Positions 12,052 to 24,664 of a stretch of DNA of 64,000 nt are shown here, one piece after another. The stretch comes from Lonicera japonica (Eukaryota > Streptophyta > Magnoliopsida > Dipsacales > Caprifoliaceae): assembly GCA_021464415.1 (NCBI GenBank), contig CM038470.1:9250394-9314393 (forward strand), given 5' to 3'. Numbering within the stretch: the first letter of the stretch is position 1; the number at the start of each line of letters is the position of its first letter. Below the pieces are notes generated by a model. The model had not been told where the DNA came from. It worked only from the letters and a program-made list of their open reading frames with translations, and made no database searches. Made by a program: the position numbers and the translations under genes.

Positions 12052-12862
12052 ATGTCTACTGGTGATGCATCGGAAGGGAGTGCCAAGGCGGCAGATATAC
12101 CACCTTTGAAGGGGGCGTCTGCTCCTAAGGTGACGGCTGCGGTCAAATTCGATATAGAGAGATTTGACGGGAAGAAGACGGATTTTGCGATGTGGCAGTG
12201 TCAGATGTCCGACATCCTTGTCCAACAAGGTTTGCATAGAGCATTGTTGGGGAATAAAGCTAAGCCCGATGAGTGGTCCGATGCCGATTGGGCTGAGTAC
12301 GATAGACAGGCATGTAGTACAATTCGTTTACACCTTACTCCAAACGTGATGTACTATGTGATGCGTGAAACATCTGCCTCGATAATTTGAAAGAAGCTCG
12401 ATAATCAGTATATGACGAATAGTATCGAGAATCGTCTGTACTTGAAGAAGAAGCTATTTCGGTATGAATTTTCAAGGGGTACATTTATGAACGATCATCT
12501 CGACGGGTTCAACAAGATAATATCATATTTGCAGGGGTTAGACGTCGAGATTGATGATGAGGACAAGGCAATTTTGCTTTTTAATTCGCTCCCGGAATCC
12601 TATGATCATCTAACCACCACACTTATTCATGGGAAGAAAAAGGTGACCTACGATTTGGTATCATCGGCCATTTTGACTAATGAAAAATACTTGAAGGAGA
12701 GAGGATAATCTAACTCATATGCGCTATTCATTAGGGGGAGAAGCGATGAGAAGAAGCGGGTAAGCCGGGAAAAGTCGCGATCGAAATTTTGAGGACTAGC
12801 TGACAAGAGTAAGATAATTTGTCATAAGTGCAAGAAACCTGGACACGTACGTCGGGAGTGTC
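12052..12862 (+). pseudogene. copia 1 gag (broken)
   Basis: Starts at ATG 12052 (MSTGDASEGSAK). A copia-type gag domain follows (FDIERFDGKKTDFAMWQCQM; DILVQQGLHRALLG), then NSLPESYDHLTTTLIH and a CCHC zinc knuckle (CHKCKKPGHVRRECP) at about 12817-12861. In-frame stops occur at 12388-12390 (after ETSASII), 12706-12708 and near 12789. The sequence resembles the Tnt1-like group, judged from memory of the family rather than from a search. Confidence 0.85.
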
Positions 12863-12900
12863 CAAATAGAACCAATGGCGGTGGAGAGAATAAAGGTGCG

Positions 12901-15900
12901 GTGGAGAACGCGAACGCGGTAACGGCACCAAAAGATGAGGACTTTGAGAGTATGTTGGTTGTGACTTCTCGGGTTAGCTCTTCGAGCGAGTGGATCTTGG
13001 ATAGTGGGTGCTCGTATCACATGTGCCCAAATCAAAAATTGTTTCACACATTCACTGAGGTTGACGGAAGCAAGGTTTTGATGGGTAAGGACCATACGTG
13101 TAAAACGATGGGGATTAATACGATCCGGCTAAAGATGCACAACGGGGTAGTACGTACTCTTCGTGATGTCCGATATGTTCCTCATCTGAAGAAAAAATTT
13201 ATCTCTTTAGGGGGTTTTGATTCCAATGGGTATCGTGTAATACTCGAGGGTGAAAATTTAAAAGTTCTCTCCGGGCTATAGTTGTGATGCGAGAAAAGAA
13301 TGAGGGTAATATCTATTTTCTTCAAGGAAGCACAATGACTGGGTTTGATTCAGTTACGACTGAAGAGACTGACACGACGAGATTATGGCATATGTGATTG
13401 GGTCATATTGGGAAGAAGGCTATAACAGTGTTGAGTAAGCAAGGGCTACTTGAGGGTGCGAAAAGCTGAAAACTAGAGTTTTGTGAGCATTGTGTGCTTG
13501 GAAAACAGACTCGGGTAAAATTTGGGACAGCGGTACATTATACGAAAGGAGCACTTGATTATGTGCATACGGATGTCTGGGACCGATAAAGACTCAATCC
13601 TTGGGTGGAAATCATTACTTTGTGACTTTTGTTGATGATTACTCAAGGAGAACTTGGGTCTATCTTATGAAGCATAAGGACTATGTCTTTGATGTGTTCT
13701 TAAAGTGGAAGGCAATGGTTGAAAATCAGATTGGTAGAAAAGTTAAATTGCTCGGGTCAGACAACGGCGGGGAGTACACTTATGATCCTTTTAAGGATTT
13801 CTGCCAATGAGCAGATATTATTCACCATTTCACGGCCAAGGGTACACCTCAACAAAACGAAATAGCAGAGAGGATGAATCGTCTGCTCCTTAAAAAGGTG
13901 TAGTGTATGCTTTCTAACGCTAAATTGGATAACCGGTTTTGAGCTGAAGCCTTATCCTACGCTATGTTCTTGGTTAATCGTTTGCCATGCTCAGGAGCGG
14001 AATACAAAATACCTATAGAAGTGTGGATCAGATCTCATGCTAGTTACAACAACATTCACATTTTTGGTTGTCTGACTTATTTTCATGTTCGTGATGAGAA
14101 AATTGATCCTAGGGCTCGTAAGGCAATATTCTTATGCTCTTGTGATGGGGTTAAAGGTTACAAATTGTGGTGTCTTCAAAGCAAGAAGATTGTGATTAGT
14201 AGGGATGTGACGTTTGACGAGGCGTCTATGCTCAAGATGACCTTGTCGACAAACGGTGGTTCTCTAATTCCGGTTAAAAAAGAGAACAACGCGAGCGAAA
14301 TGGTGGTAAAAACGAAAGTGACTACTCCAGTTAATACTCGAATTACGTATTTGGTGGAGGAGTCTAACAAGGAAAAGACGACTCTCGATGAGAATTCGGA
14401 GATTTCGATAGTGGAATCGGATCAACAATAAATAATACCGTCTTTGACTAGTGGAAGGGAGCCTAGGGCTCAACATGCACCGGTTTGATATGGGTATGAA
14501 GACATGGTGGCATACGCTTTAGTAGGTTACGGGGATGAGCCGACTTCGTATCGGGAAGCTATGGATTCTAGCGAGAATGCAAAGTGAAAAGTGGCTATGG
14601 AAGATGAGATAGAGTCTCTCCGAAAAAATTGAACTTGGGAACTATGCGATTTGCCAAAGGGGAGAAAACCTATCGGGTGCAAGTGAGTTTTCACTAAGAA
14701 AGACGGGGTTCTAGGGTCCGGTGTTCGTTTCAAGGCAAGGTTGGTAGCCAAGGGTTATGCACAAAAGGAAGGGGTGGATTATAATGAAGTGTTCTCTCCG
14801 GTTGTGAAGCACACCTCGATCCGAGCATTGTTGGCTATAGTGGTGCAATTTGATCTCGAACTTGAACAACTCAATGTCAAAACTGCGTTCTTGCATGTGG
14901 ACCTAAAGGAAGATATTTATATCTCTCAGCCGAAGGGATTCAAAGTTGTTGATAAAGAAAATACTGTGTGCAAACTTCGAAAGTCGTTGTACGGATTGAA
15001 GCAGTCCCCGCGTCAATGGTACAAGAGGTTTGACACGTTCATGATTGCGCAGAAGTTTACTTGGAGCGAATTTAATCATTGTGTTTACTTCAAAAGTCTC
15101 GAATCTGGCAATTTCATCTATTTACTCCTCTACGTTGACGATATGCTCATTGCTTCCCAGAGCTTGGTGGAGATCGACGACGTATTGAAAGCTCAGTTAA
15201 GCAAGGAGTTTGAGATGAAAGATTTGGATGGAGCGCGAAAATTTTTGGGGATGGAGATCGTACGAGATAGGAAGAGGGGACGATTGCGTCTTACACAAAG
15301 TCAATACCTTGAGAAAGTGGTTGCCCGATTCGGGATGAAAAACTCAAAGTCGATGAGTGTCCCGTTAGCACCGCACTTCAAACTATCGGCAACGATGGCT
15401 CCTAGCTCCGAGGAAGAGGTGGAGTACATGGCTCAAGTTCCTTATGCAAGTGCGGTTGGGAGTTTGATGTATGCCATGGTATGCACTCGACCGGACATTG
15501 CTCAAGCTGTGAGCATTGTTAGTAGGTATATGGCGAACCCTGAAAAACCGCATTGGCAAGCCGTTAAGTGGGTTCTACGATATCTTCGGGGTACGATGGA
15601 CAAAGGATTGGTATTTGAAAAATCTAGAACGTCAACTATTGAGGATTTTGTGGATTCGGACTACGCCAGCGACCTAGATAAGCGGAGATCGGATATGGGT
15701 TATGTGTTTATATTGGGTAGTGGTCCGTTGAGTTGGAGGTCGATGATTCAAAGTGTGGTAGCATTGTCTACCACAGAGACAGAATATATTGAGGTAACGG
15801 AGGTTGTCAAGGAGGCCATATGGCTCCGTGATTTAGTTAGTGATCTTTGTTTGAAGCCGAAAAAAGTGGTGGTGCATTGTGACAGTCAGAGTGCAATTCA

Positions 15901-16100
15901 CTTGGCGAAGAATTAAGTTCATCATGAAAGAACCAAGCATATTGATGTCCGATATCACTTCATTCAAGAAATTATTGAAAACTGTGTTGTAAATCTGGTT
16001 AAGATAGGCACCAAAGATAATCCGGCAGATATGTTGATAAAGGTTGTCCCGTTGGCCAAGTTTGAGCATTGCTCGATGTTGGTCAATATCCTTCAGTGTT
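12901..16100 (+). pseudogene. copia 1 pol: protease, integrase, RT, RNase H (broken)
   Basis: Protease active site WILDSGCSYHMCP near 12990. GAG-pre-integrase near 13385-13500 with a stop inside the conserved LWHxxLGH motif. Integrase at 13590-13920 (FVDDYSRRTWVYL, LLGSDNGGEYT, TPQQNEIAERMNR). RT at 14741-15480 (QLNVKTAFLHVDLKEDIYI, LYGLKQSPRQWYKRF, YVDDMLIASQ). RNase H at 15650-16030, with TERTKHID-type ending after a stop at 15914-15916. The reading frame changes near 13280 and again in a G-run at 13578-13581. Many stops replace Gln, Arg or Trp codons, as expected from C-to-T decay. Confidence 0.88.
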
Positions 16101-16218
16101 GATGCCCCTTGGGAGACGGTGGTCCTAAGGGATCGGCGGGGGTGATAGTGTCTTATTCGATGATTTGATCATTGTGGAGTGCATTGGGGTCTTGTGAAAC
16201 ATCGCTAAGATGGAGAAT

Positions 16219-16735
16219 TGAAGATTTGGCTATGAATAGGAATTCTATTCCTATTAGATTTTATATTGTCCAATTTTTAATTGGCTTTGTATTATCCAAA
16301 TCCTAATTGAATTTGTATTATCCTATTTATAGGATTTGGCTTTGTGCAATCCTAGACCATATGATTTATACTCTATAAATAGACCCCTTGTCATAGGGTT
16401 TATTTATGAGTTGTGTTATATTATTTACTAGTTAGATTAGAGAGTATATTTGAGAGATAATATTCAGAGCTATAATTGGTGGCTAGGGTTTGTTTTGTGC
16501 ATTGTACTCAGAATTGGTTTCATCAATAATAAATATCACCCGGTGGATTAGTGACAGTTTTGCCGACACCACCTAATTACTTGTTTGCTTGATTAGTTGT
16601 TTTATTCTTTAATCTCTTGTTTATCGTATTACTTGAATAACAGTGGTGCTTGTTTCTTTAATTATTGTACACATAATTGTCCGATCAGTCCTACGCTTGT
16701 GCTAAAGCTTGTTCTAGCGGTATCTTAGTACAACA
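16219..16735 (+). repeat. 3' LTR of copia 1
   Basis: 517 bp, homologous to 11479-11998 over its full length. It is preceded by a short purine-rich tract (AAGATGGAGAA) as a candidate polypurine tract. Confidence 0.92.
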
Positions 16736-19130
16736 GATAGAGCAGATTAATTTACTCTATCAAAAATCATAAAACATTAAGAAGCAATCCCTAAAGCCCA
16801 TTATCTCTAATAAATATCCACTAAAATAAAATTTAGTATTTTTCACTAAAACAAAATTTGTTTAATTCAAGAACTTGAAAAATGTATTAAATAACTTTTA
16901 CAAAATGGCTGCACGAGCTTACGCTGCACTTGCCACAGTCAATTAATTTAGATTTGTCCAAAACAATAAAAAGTCAATTAATTGACAGGCAAAGTCAACT
17001 GGTGGCAAATGGTTACCAATGTCAATTTCTCCCATGGAATTATCTCTATCGATCTTGATGAAAATGTGCAATGTAATTAAATTCCAAAGCCCCAATTCTT
17101 ATTGGATATCAGCAAACTAAAAAACTTAATTTAATGGCATGCTACTGTAGCGGAGCCACTAAATTTTTTGTAATTATAATTTCATCTTTACAATTATGTT
17201 TTTGGAAAATATAAATATTTTTATAGTAATTAAGTTGGCCCCTCCTTAATTTTTAAAACTGACAATATTAATTTTTCCTTCCTAATTTTGAACAAAAATA
17301 CTTTTGGTATTTCATTTTTTTTATTCAATTTATAAAAAAAAATATTAGTATTAAGCTTGTTCTCTTTTAAAAAAATAAATAAATTCTCCAACTATGGACA
17401 TGTAGCTAATACTAATTGATCCGAGTGTTATGGCACTACTCATATTGGCAAATCCAGCAATAACGCTGCCGAGATTTGGGCGACTAGAGGACTTGTATGT
17501 TCTCGTAAACAACAAATTGAAAGCATGAAGGAGCTCTATATTGAGATTGATCAAGTGGACTCAAATCATTTTTAATTTTATGCGGATGAACCAGCTCGCG
17601 AATACTGGCCACTAGAAGCTCCCGTGTGTGTGCGCTGTTTTTTGATCACCGAGAGATTAACGAAGTAGCAACTATTTTGGCCAATATTCTGTTAGGGAAA
17701 TTTGAAAAAAATAGATACGGGTGAAAATAAATAATTAAAATAGTCCAGACATGTTAGACAATGTCTTAAGAGAAGATTTCATGCAGGGGTGGAACTACAG
17801 ACCGGGTCTAATTTAATTTATTTTTTTTAGTAATAGATTTAATTTATTTTTTTAAATATATGTGTGTGTGTGTGTTTAGCCCACCTCATTTTTTTTAATA
17901 TTATTACTCTACACCTATTAAAATTTTATACATTCATTTACCACTCTCTATTTAAATAATATTAACTAAAATAAATGTTAAATATATACCCTTCTGTTTT
18001 TTTTTTCTTTTTTTTTTTTTTCACTTTTCCGAATTCCGATTGTCTTTTTGTTTGTATTTATGGCATACATGGCTTGATATAAGGGGGAATTATTATATTT
18101 TTTGTATATTTTTAAATATTTCATATCTAAACTTTCAATGTATATAAAAAATTGGTATCTTTTGTATGTATTTGAATATATTATATTTTCATTTTAGTTT
18201 ATCATATTTTAACGTTGTCATTGTTTAATTCTTAATTCATGTCATTTATAATTCCTGGCTACGCCTTTGATTTCAGGCAACGTCTTAAGATAAGATTTCG
18301 CTCTTTTGGGATAATATCCGGGTTTAGTCAACTTTTAGTGGCTTCTTTCCATCAGAATACAACAACTATGAATTTAGAAGGATATACTTTCAAATATAGA
18401 ATCTGAAGAACAACTTTATATGTTTCTCAGACAGAAAGATTAACTAATAAAACTACAACAATTAATTTGGCCACAATCATTTAGTAGAGTTTGGCAGTCT
18501 ACTGCTGTAAATAAAGATGCAGAAAAACGGTGTAAAGCTTAAAATATGTGGATCTATCTCTCTTGGTTTCTTTATTTTATTTCTTTCTTATACACCAATG
18601 ATAGAACACTGATGGCATATCTATACATGAGGCAAGTCGGTGAAAAAGTGAAATAAATAAGATGTTAATAACTTTAATTAATATACTTTGAACTTAAACA
18701 AAAAATATGTTGATTAATTAATTAATCGTCATAGAACTTAATTTATCTTCTTGGAACTTACACAAGTTATTTGTAACTACATAAAATATTTGGAGCTCAA
18801 AAAATTCTAGAAGATGTGATGCTTATCAAATGAATTTTACAAAATAAAATTACATGAAATTTCATAGTAAAATAATTGTGACCGGTGACATATTTAGATA
18901 TGCGAGTGAGGATTAATTTAGGTGCGCAAATTAAAAACCGGTCCAGATAACTCATAATATAAACAAAATAAAATTAAATTAAAGCTAGTGGTATGTCTAT
19001 TGATATATTTAATATATATTTGACATATAATTTTTCATACTTCAATTTTATTATAGTTTCTCAAAAGGCAAAGTACGCAAAAGAGGCTTTTTACTGCCAA
19101 CAACAAACATGCATATACACAATTAAGGTG
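16736..19130. other. Intergenic, contains a decayed RNase H scrap
   Basis: No intact gene. AT-rich with a TG microsatellite near 17862-17875 and a T-tract near 18000-18022. The only protein-like signal is the RNase H relic listed separately. Confidence 0.5.
17462..17560 (+). pseudogene. RNase H-like fragment (retroelement relic)
   Basis: One frame reads NAAEIWATRGLVCSRKQQIE followed by MKELYIEIDQ, which has the spacing of the plant RVT_3-type RNase H core found in LINE-derived and related proteins. Only about 30 residues remain and the flanks contain stops. Low certainty. Confidence 0.35.
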
Positions 19131-19331
19131 ACGTTTGATAAAAATATTGAAAACTAAAAACTAAATTGAAATTGATTTTTTTTTGTTTAGTTCTGAAAAC
19201 TATATCTGAAAAAATATTGTTTGTTTGAATATAAGTTGTTTGTTTTAATATAATACATCTAAAAACTGATTTTTTTTAGTATGACAATTTTACCTTTATT
19301 AATTTATTTGGATTACATGATTCTAAATGAA
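19131..19331. mobile_element. MITE copy 2, left half (split)
   Basis: Matches the reverse complement of the right half of the MITE at 1773-2213, from the GACGTTTGATAAAAAT terminus to CATGATTCTAAATG. The match stops there and resumes at about 24897, so this copy was split by a 5.57-kb block. Confidence 0.6.
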
Positions 19332-19886
19332 AATAAAAAAAACCATATAATTTAAACTTTTCAATCAAGCTGACCTATTTCATTTATAAAATTTACTAAT
19401 TACTATTATTTCACTAAATACAAAAATTTATAAAATAAAAATTTGTAAACATGAAAAATTTTTAAAAGATAAAGACATAATTTTAAAACATAGAAATTTG
19501 AGGCAGTTTTTGGTTGGAAGACATGAAGTTCACGAATCATTTACAGTACCAGAAATAACAAACTAGAAATTACTTTCTATTTACAATCAATATAACAGAG
19601 AATCATTGACCCCTCCCATCCAAAAAAAATAAAAAATAAATAAAAGAATCAGCGACCCCGCTGCCATACATTTACAGTTCTGAATGTGAATGTAAAAAGA
19701 AGACCATTTCAAGCAGATCCAAAAACCATTTCTAAATTCACTGATGGATGGAAGAGAGAGAGAGCATTTGCGAATGGATGGAAGAGAGAAAGAGGATCTG
19801 CATATGGACGGAAGAGAGAAAGAGATTATCTGCATATATATGGAAGAGAGAAAGAGAGGATTTGTGTAGAAGAGAGAAGAGGAGAC
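19332..19886. other. Inserted segment with a GA-rich tandem repeat
   Basis: This 555-bp stretch lies inside the split MITE and is absent from the other MITE copy. Its 3' part (19740-19880) has four to five imperfect copies of a roughly 30-bp unit, ATGGATGGAAGAGAGAAAGA plus a variable tail (GGATCTGCAT type). Copia 2 is inserted immediately after it. Short frames across it are only repeat translation. Confidence 0.5.
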
Positions 19887-20108
19887 TGTTAAAGGAAAGA
19901 AAATCTGCATTCACATGTAATTGATATTCAAATATGTGATAGGAGGAAATTGTGGATCAAGCAAACAATCAGCATTTAAATTAGAGTAATTTTAGGATCT
20001 TAATTTACTGTATTACTAGAATTGCTCTTCTACTTGTATATAATAGCTAGCCTTGTATAGTATAATATATTCAATACACACAGAACTTTTCTTATATCAA
20101 TTTGTTTA
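19887..20108 (+). repeat. 5' LTR of copia 2
   Basis: 222 bp starting TGTTAAAGG. TATA-like sequence TGTATATAATAGC near 20035. Differences from the 3' LTR are C/T in CAATCAGC and T/G in CTACTTGT. Confidence 0.95.
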
Positions 20109-20119
20109 TGGTATCAGAG
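20109..20119 (+). other. Primer binding site, copia 2
   Basis: TGGTATCAGAG directly after the 5' LTR, complementary to initiator tRNA-Met. Confidence 0.9.
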
Positions 20120-20188
20120 GAGGTTCTAGTGTCTCTAGCCTAATACCTTCCGCCACAAACAAAACCCAAACACCACCACATCAACAAG

Positions 20189-21418
20189 ATGGTTGACACA
20201 AACAACATGGTTGGAAATCCAGAAAAAATAAAAGGCACAGAAGAGAAGGAAGCAACACTACCTGATCCTCTAGTCTTGCACCACTCGGACACGCCAGGAC
20301 TTACCCTGGTTAACACACCGCTGGATGGACGTAACTACGGAGAATGGAGTCGCTCAATGCGCCTCAGCCTCAGCGCCAAGAACAAGCTGGGGCTAATTGA
20401 TGGATCTATAAAGGCTCCACCAGCAGGCGACGCGAGATTTCTTTTGTGGCAATGCTGCAATGATTTGGTAATAACTTGGATCCTCCATTCCATCCAACTC
20501 GATATAGCCCGCAGCGTCATCTTCTCCGATACGGCAGCAGCAGTTTGGAGTGACCTTCATGACAGGTTCTCTCAAGGAGACGATTCGAGAATCTATCAAA
20601 TTCGACAGGAAATTGCCGAATGTCGCCAAGGATCGCTCTCTATTTCTGCATACTACACAAAACTCAAGGGGCTTTGGGACGAATTGGGATCTTATCTAGA
20701 ACCCATCACATGTTCATGTGATATGCTAAAGAAGATTACTCTTCGAGAAGAAAAGGAGAAGGTGATGCAGTTTTTAATGGGGCTAAACGAACCTTACTCC
20801 ACCATTCGTGGCTCGATCTCGATGATGAATCCTCTCCCAGATACTCGGAGAACCCACGGCCTCATCCTTCAACATGAGAGACAGATGGAAGTGATAACCC
20901 GCCGGGATATTCCAGTAGCCTCACATGCGATGCAGATTACTCGCTCGCCAGCAACACAGACAGCAACCCTTCCTTCTCAACGCAAGCATTGCACTTACTG
21001 TGACCAGGACGGTCACCTAATTGACCGATGTTATTACTTAATTGGATTCCCAGTAGGCCACAAATGGCATGGCAAGAATGTCAAGCCCAGAAATAAAAAA
21101 GCAGTAGCCCACAATGTTGAGACAAAAAGGGAACCAGCCAATGAGAGCCCAACCTTTACAGCTGAGGAATACAAGCAGATCATGGCCTTGCTTCAAAATA
21201 AAAATGGTAACAATCAACCCCTTGCAAATGCGACAGGTATATTTACACCTATTTGCAAAAATATAGAACAAGATGCACATTCAACATTATATTGGATAGT
21301 GGATAGCGGAGCAACAGATCACATATCACATTTGTCACCTACTCAAAATAAAACTAAAGCACCTCATGATTTTATTGGACTACCTAATGGCGAACAAGCT
21401 ACCATTGAAAATGTTTGA
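20189..21418 (+). CDS. copia 2 Gag and protease N-terminal part (ends at premature TGA)
   Basis: 409 codons from ATG 20189. Residues about 28-75 show the Retrotran_gag_3-type start (DPLVLHHSDTPGLTLV, then WSRSMRLSLSAKNKLGLIDG). A CCHC knuckle (CTYCDQDGHLIDRC) begins at residue 268. The aspartic protease active site IVDSGATDHIS has its Asp near residue 372. The frame stops at TGA 21416-21418, inside the protease, and the same frame continues downstream with integrase sequence, so this is a nonsense mutation in a single gag-pol polyprotein. Gag packages the RNA into virus-like particles; protease matures the polyprotein. Confidence 0.9.
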   Translation: MVDTNNMVGNPEKIKGTEEKEATLPDPLVLHHSDTPGLTLVNTPLDGRNYGEWSRSMRLSLSAKNKLGLIDGSIKAPPAGDARFLLWQCCNDLVITWILHSIQLDIARSVIFSDTAAAVWSDLHDRFSQGDDSRIYQIRQEIAECRQGSLSISAYYTKLKGLWDELGSYLEPITCSCDMLKKITLREEKEKVMQFLMGLNEPYSTIRGSISMMNPLPDTRRTHGLILQHERQMEVITRRDIPVASHAMQITRSPATQTATLPSQRKHCTYCDQDGHLIDRCYYLIGFPVGHKWHGKNVKPRNKKAVAHNVETKREPANESPTFTAEEYKQIMALLQNKNGNNQPLANATGIFTPICKNIEQDAHSTLYWIVDSGATDHISHLSPTQNKTKAPHDFIGLPNGEQATIENV

Positions 21419-24400
21419 TCTATTCAATTATCGCCAAATTTGTCTCTTGATGGAGTTCTTCATGTACCTAAATTTTGTGTGAATTTGATATCTGTGAGTA
21501 AATTGACTCGAGCCTTGAGGTGTATAGTAACATTTTACCCGGATTTTTGTGTTGTGCAGGACGTGGATACGAGGAGGACGATTGGCCTGGGCAAGCATTT
21601 TAATGGTCTCTACTATCTCACACCAAACCAAAGTCCTCGACTTGCCAATCACATAACCCGCACTTCCCATCTCTGGCACCAACGCCTTGGACATCCATCC
21701 GACGCACCTCTACACACCCTATCTCAATCTTTTCCAGAAATTGCATTCAATTCTAAGCATGTTTGTGAGATTTGTCCCTTAGCAAAACAAACTCGTTTAT
21801 TTTTTATTTCCAGTTCAATAAAAACAGTTGCACCATTTGATTTAATTCATTGTGACATTTGGGGACCACATAAAATTCACACACATTCTGGGGCTCGTTA
21901 TTTTCTAACTATTGTCAATGATTTCACTCGCTTTACCTGGGTTCACCTTATGAGTTCTAAATCCAACACTCAATCTCTATTAAGATCTTTATTCTCGTGG
22001 GTTAAAACACAATTTCATAAAGACATTAAAATTTTACGTGCCGATAATGGGGGTGAATTCACATCAATGCGCTCTTTTCTTGAAATGCGTGGCACCATTT
22101 TTCAACACACATGTGTTCATACTCCTCAACAAAATGGGGTAGTCGAGCGTAAACATCGCCATCTTTTAAATGTAGCCCGTGCTTTACGTTTTCAAGCCAA
22201 TTTACCATTACGGTTTTGGGGGGAAAGTGTCCAGACAGCGTGTTACCTTATCAATCGCCTACCCACACCCCTTCTTTCCCACCAATCTCCATATGAACTC
22301 TTACACAAAACTTCACCAATTTATTCCAATCTTCGGGTTTTCGGTTGTTTATGCTATGCCACTAACCTCAACCCCGATAACAAATTCGATTCTCATGCAC
22401 GTCGTTGCATTTTTATAGGATATCCTCTTGGCAAAAAGGTTACCGTGTTTATGATCTTGAAGGCAAGAAATTTCTTACTTCCCGAGACATTACTTTCCAT
22501 GAAAATATATTTCCATTTTCCAACCTTCCACCAGAAAATCAAGAAGATCATCCAGTCTTACCTCTTCCTGTCAACCCAATTAATTTCCCATAGCCCAATT
22601 TTTCCAATCAGACTATTCCAACCAACTCTCACTCACCACATACACTTCCATACCCTATCCCTTTGCTAGACACACTACCCGACCCTTTTCCTTCGCACAC
22701 CACATCACATCCCGTCGACACACCAACGGCTGCCACACCCACCTCATCACCATCCCCTTTATCGCCATCCTCGGCAGACCATAATCCCTCGCCCAATCCT
22801 TCCCCAACTCATTCCCTCCAGTCCTACCCATCGAGCTCACACTCTCCGACCTCCCCAATCCCACCACCTCCATCTCCGACGACTGAACTATCACCACCAG
22901 ACCCGATAAACACCGCAATCCTAGACCTTCGCCGCTCATCTTGACCTCATCGGCCTCCACCTCATCTCCGAGATTACAAAACGTATCATGCTGCTGTCCT
23001 GGGCCCTGACGCCTCTTCTTCACCCACGTCCGGCACTCGTTATCCCTTGCAACGGTATGTTTCTTACTCTGGGCTGTCTAATACATATCGTTCGTTTGTG
23101 CATAATGTATCTCGACTGGTTGAGCCAACAACTTATGAACAGGCTCGTCATGATCCTCAGTGGGTTGCCGCAATGAACTCTGAAATACAGGCCCTTGAAG
23201 ATAACAACACATGGTCCATGGTTCCTCTTCCTCCTGGGCATCATCCTATCGGCTGCAAATGGGTCTTCAAAATAAAATATCATGCCGATGGTTCCATTGA
23301 GCGATACAAAGTTCGGCTTGTTGCCAAAGGGTTCACCCAACGCGAAGGCATCGATTATAAAGATACGTTCGCTCCTGTTGCCAAATTAATCACTGTTCGT
23401 TGTTTACTAGCAGTTGCTACAGTTCGACATTGGCAATTGCATCAACTGGACGTGCAAAATGCCTTCCTCCATGGCGAACTCACGGAAGAGGTGTACATGC
23501 TTCTGCCTCCAGGTTCTCGTCGACAGGGGGAGAATATTGTTTGTCAACTTCATAAGTCTCTTTATGGCCTTAAACAAGTATCTCGTAGTTGGTTTCGACG
23601 TTTCTCATGTGCAATTCAAGAAATTGGTTTTCATCAATCTCGCGCCGACTACTCTTTATTCACACAGGTACGGGGGAATTCCATTACTATTGTGCTTCTT
23701 TATGTTGATGATATGGTCATAACAGGAAATGATGAGAAGGCCATCGATGATCTCAAGAAGTTCCTTAATAGTTGTTTCAAGATTAAGGATCTTGGACCAT
23801 TAAAATATTTCCTTGGAATCGAGGTTGCGCGTTCACAATCTGGAATTACAATTTGTCAACGAAAATACACATTGGATATATTAGAAGAAGCTGGATTACT
23901 CGGAGCGAAACCAACAAAGGTTCCTATGGAACCCGATTTGGTACTAACAGAAACAGGGAGTGAAGCCCTCAAGGATCCCACTCGATACCGACGATTAATT
24001 GGGAAGCTGATCTACCTCACAATCAGTCGCCCGGAAATCACATACTCTGTGAATACTCTCAGCCAATTCATGCAAGAACCAAGATTGCATCACCTCAAAA
24101 CAGCACGTAGACTTCTCGAATACTTGAAGGCGGCTCCAGGGCAAGGCTTGTTATTTCCCTCGAACAGTCCACTTCATTTGATTGGATACTGTGATGCCGA
24201 CTGGGCAAGATGCCCGATTACACGACGGTCAGTGATAGGTCATTGTACTTTTCTTGGCAAATCACTTGTGTCATGGAAAAGTAAAAAGCAAGCAACGGTG
24301 TCAAGATCATCAGCAGAGGCAGAATATCGCTCTATGGCCGCAGCTGCTTGTGAACTCACTTGGTTGAGATACTTGTTGAAGGATTTGCAAGTACCTCATC

Positions 24401-24657
24401 CTGAAGCAGCAAAATTATTCTATGACAATCAGGCAGCCCTACACATTGCTGCCAATCCGGTTTACCACGAGCGGACGAAACACATTGAATTAGATTGCCA
24501 CACAGTACGTGAGAGAATCCAAAAAGGAGAAGTCAAGACAACTTATGTGCAAACAGGAAGTCAGATTGCAGATTTCTTCACTAAGCCCTTACGAGCACCA
24601 GCATTTCACTTGCACCTCAGCAAGTTGGGTGTCATTGACATTCATACTCCAACTTGA
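21419..24657 (+). pseudogene. copia 2 pol: integrase, RT, RNase H (stops and frameshift)
   Basis: Continues in frame from the TGA. GAG-pre-integrase (HLWHQRLGHPSDAPL). Integrase core with FDLIHCDIWGP, LRADNGGEF and HTPQQNGVVERKHR. A 1-bp loss in the A/G run at about 22430-22437 shifts the frame, then TAG at 22591 and TGA at 22942 interrupt the Pro/Ser-rich linker. From 23047 to 24657 a 536-codon open frame holds RT (QLDVQNAFLHGEL, LYGLKQVSRSWFRRF, YVDDMVITGND) and RNase H (ADWARCPITRRSVIG, SSAEAEYRSMA, FYDNQAALHIAANP, ending IADFFTKPL). RT and RNase H look intact; integrase is separated from them by the frameshift. Confidence 0.93.
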
Positions 24658-24664
24658 GGGGGAG
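24656..24664 (+). other. Polypurine tract, copia 2
   Basis: GAGGGGGAG immediately before the 3' LTR, overlapping the pol stop codon. Confidence 0.85.

Larger units (their letters stand above)
11479..16735 (+). mobile_element. Ty1/copia LTR retrotransposon 1 (full-length, degenerate)
   Basis: 5.26 kb with LTRs 11479-11998 and 16219-16735, both TG...CA (TGAAGATTTGG ... GTACAACA). A tRNA-iMet-type primer binding site follows the 5' LTR. The flanks GATGG (11474-11478) and GATAG (16736-16740) look like a 5-bp target duplication with one mutation. Domain order gag, protease, integrase, RT, RNase H is that of copia. Multiple stops and at least two frameshifts make it non-functional. Confidence 0.93.

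Noticed and set aside
19686..19892. Arg/Glu-rich 68-codon frame
   Set aside because: Translation of the GA-rich tandem repeat, ending in the copia 2 LTR.
22655..23023. 122-codon minus-strand frame
   Set aside because: Antisense shadow of the Pro/Ser-rich linker of copia 2 pol; the plus strand has clear gag-pol domains.
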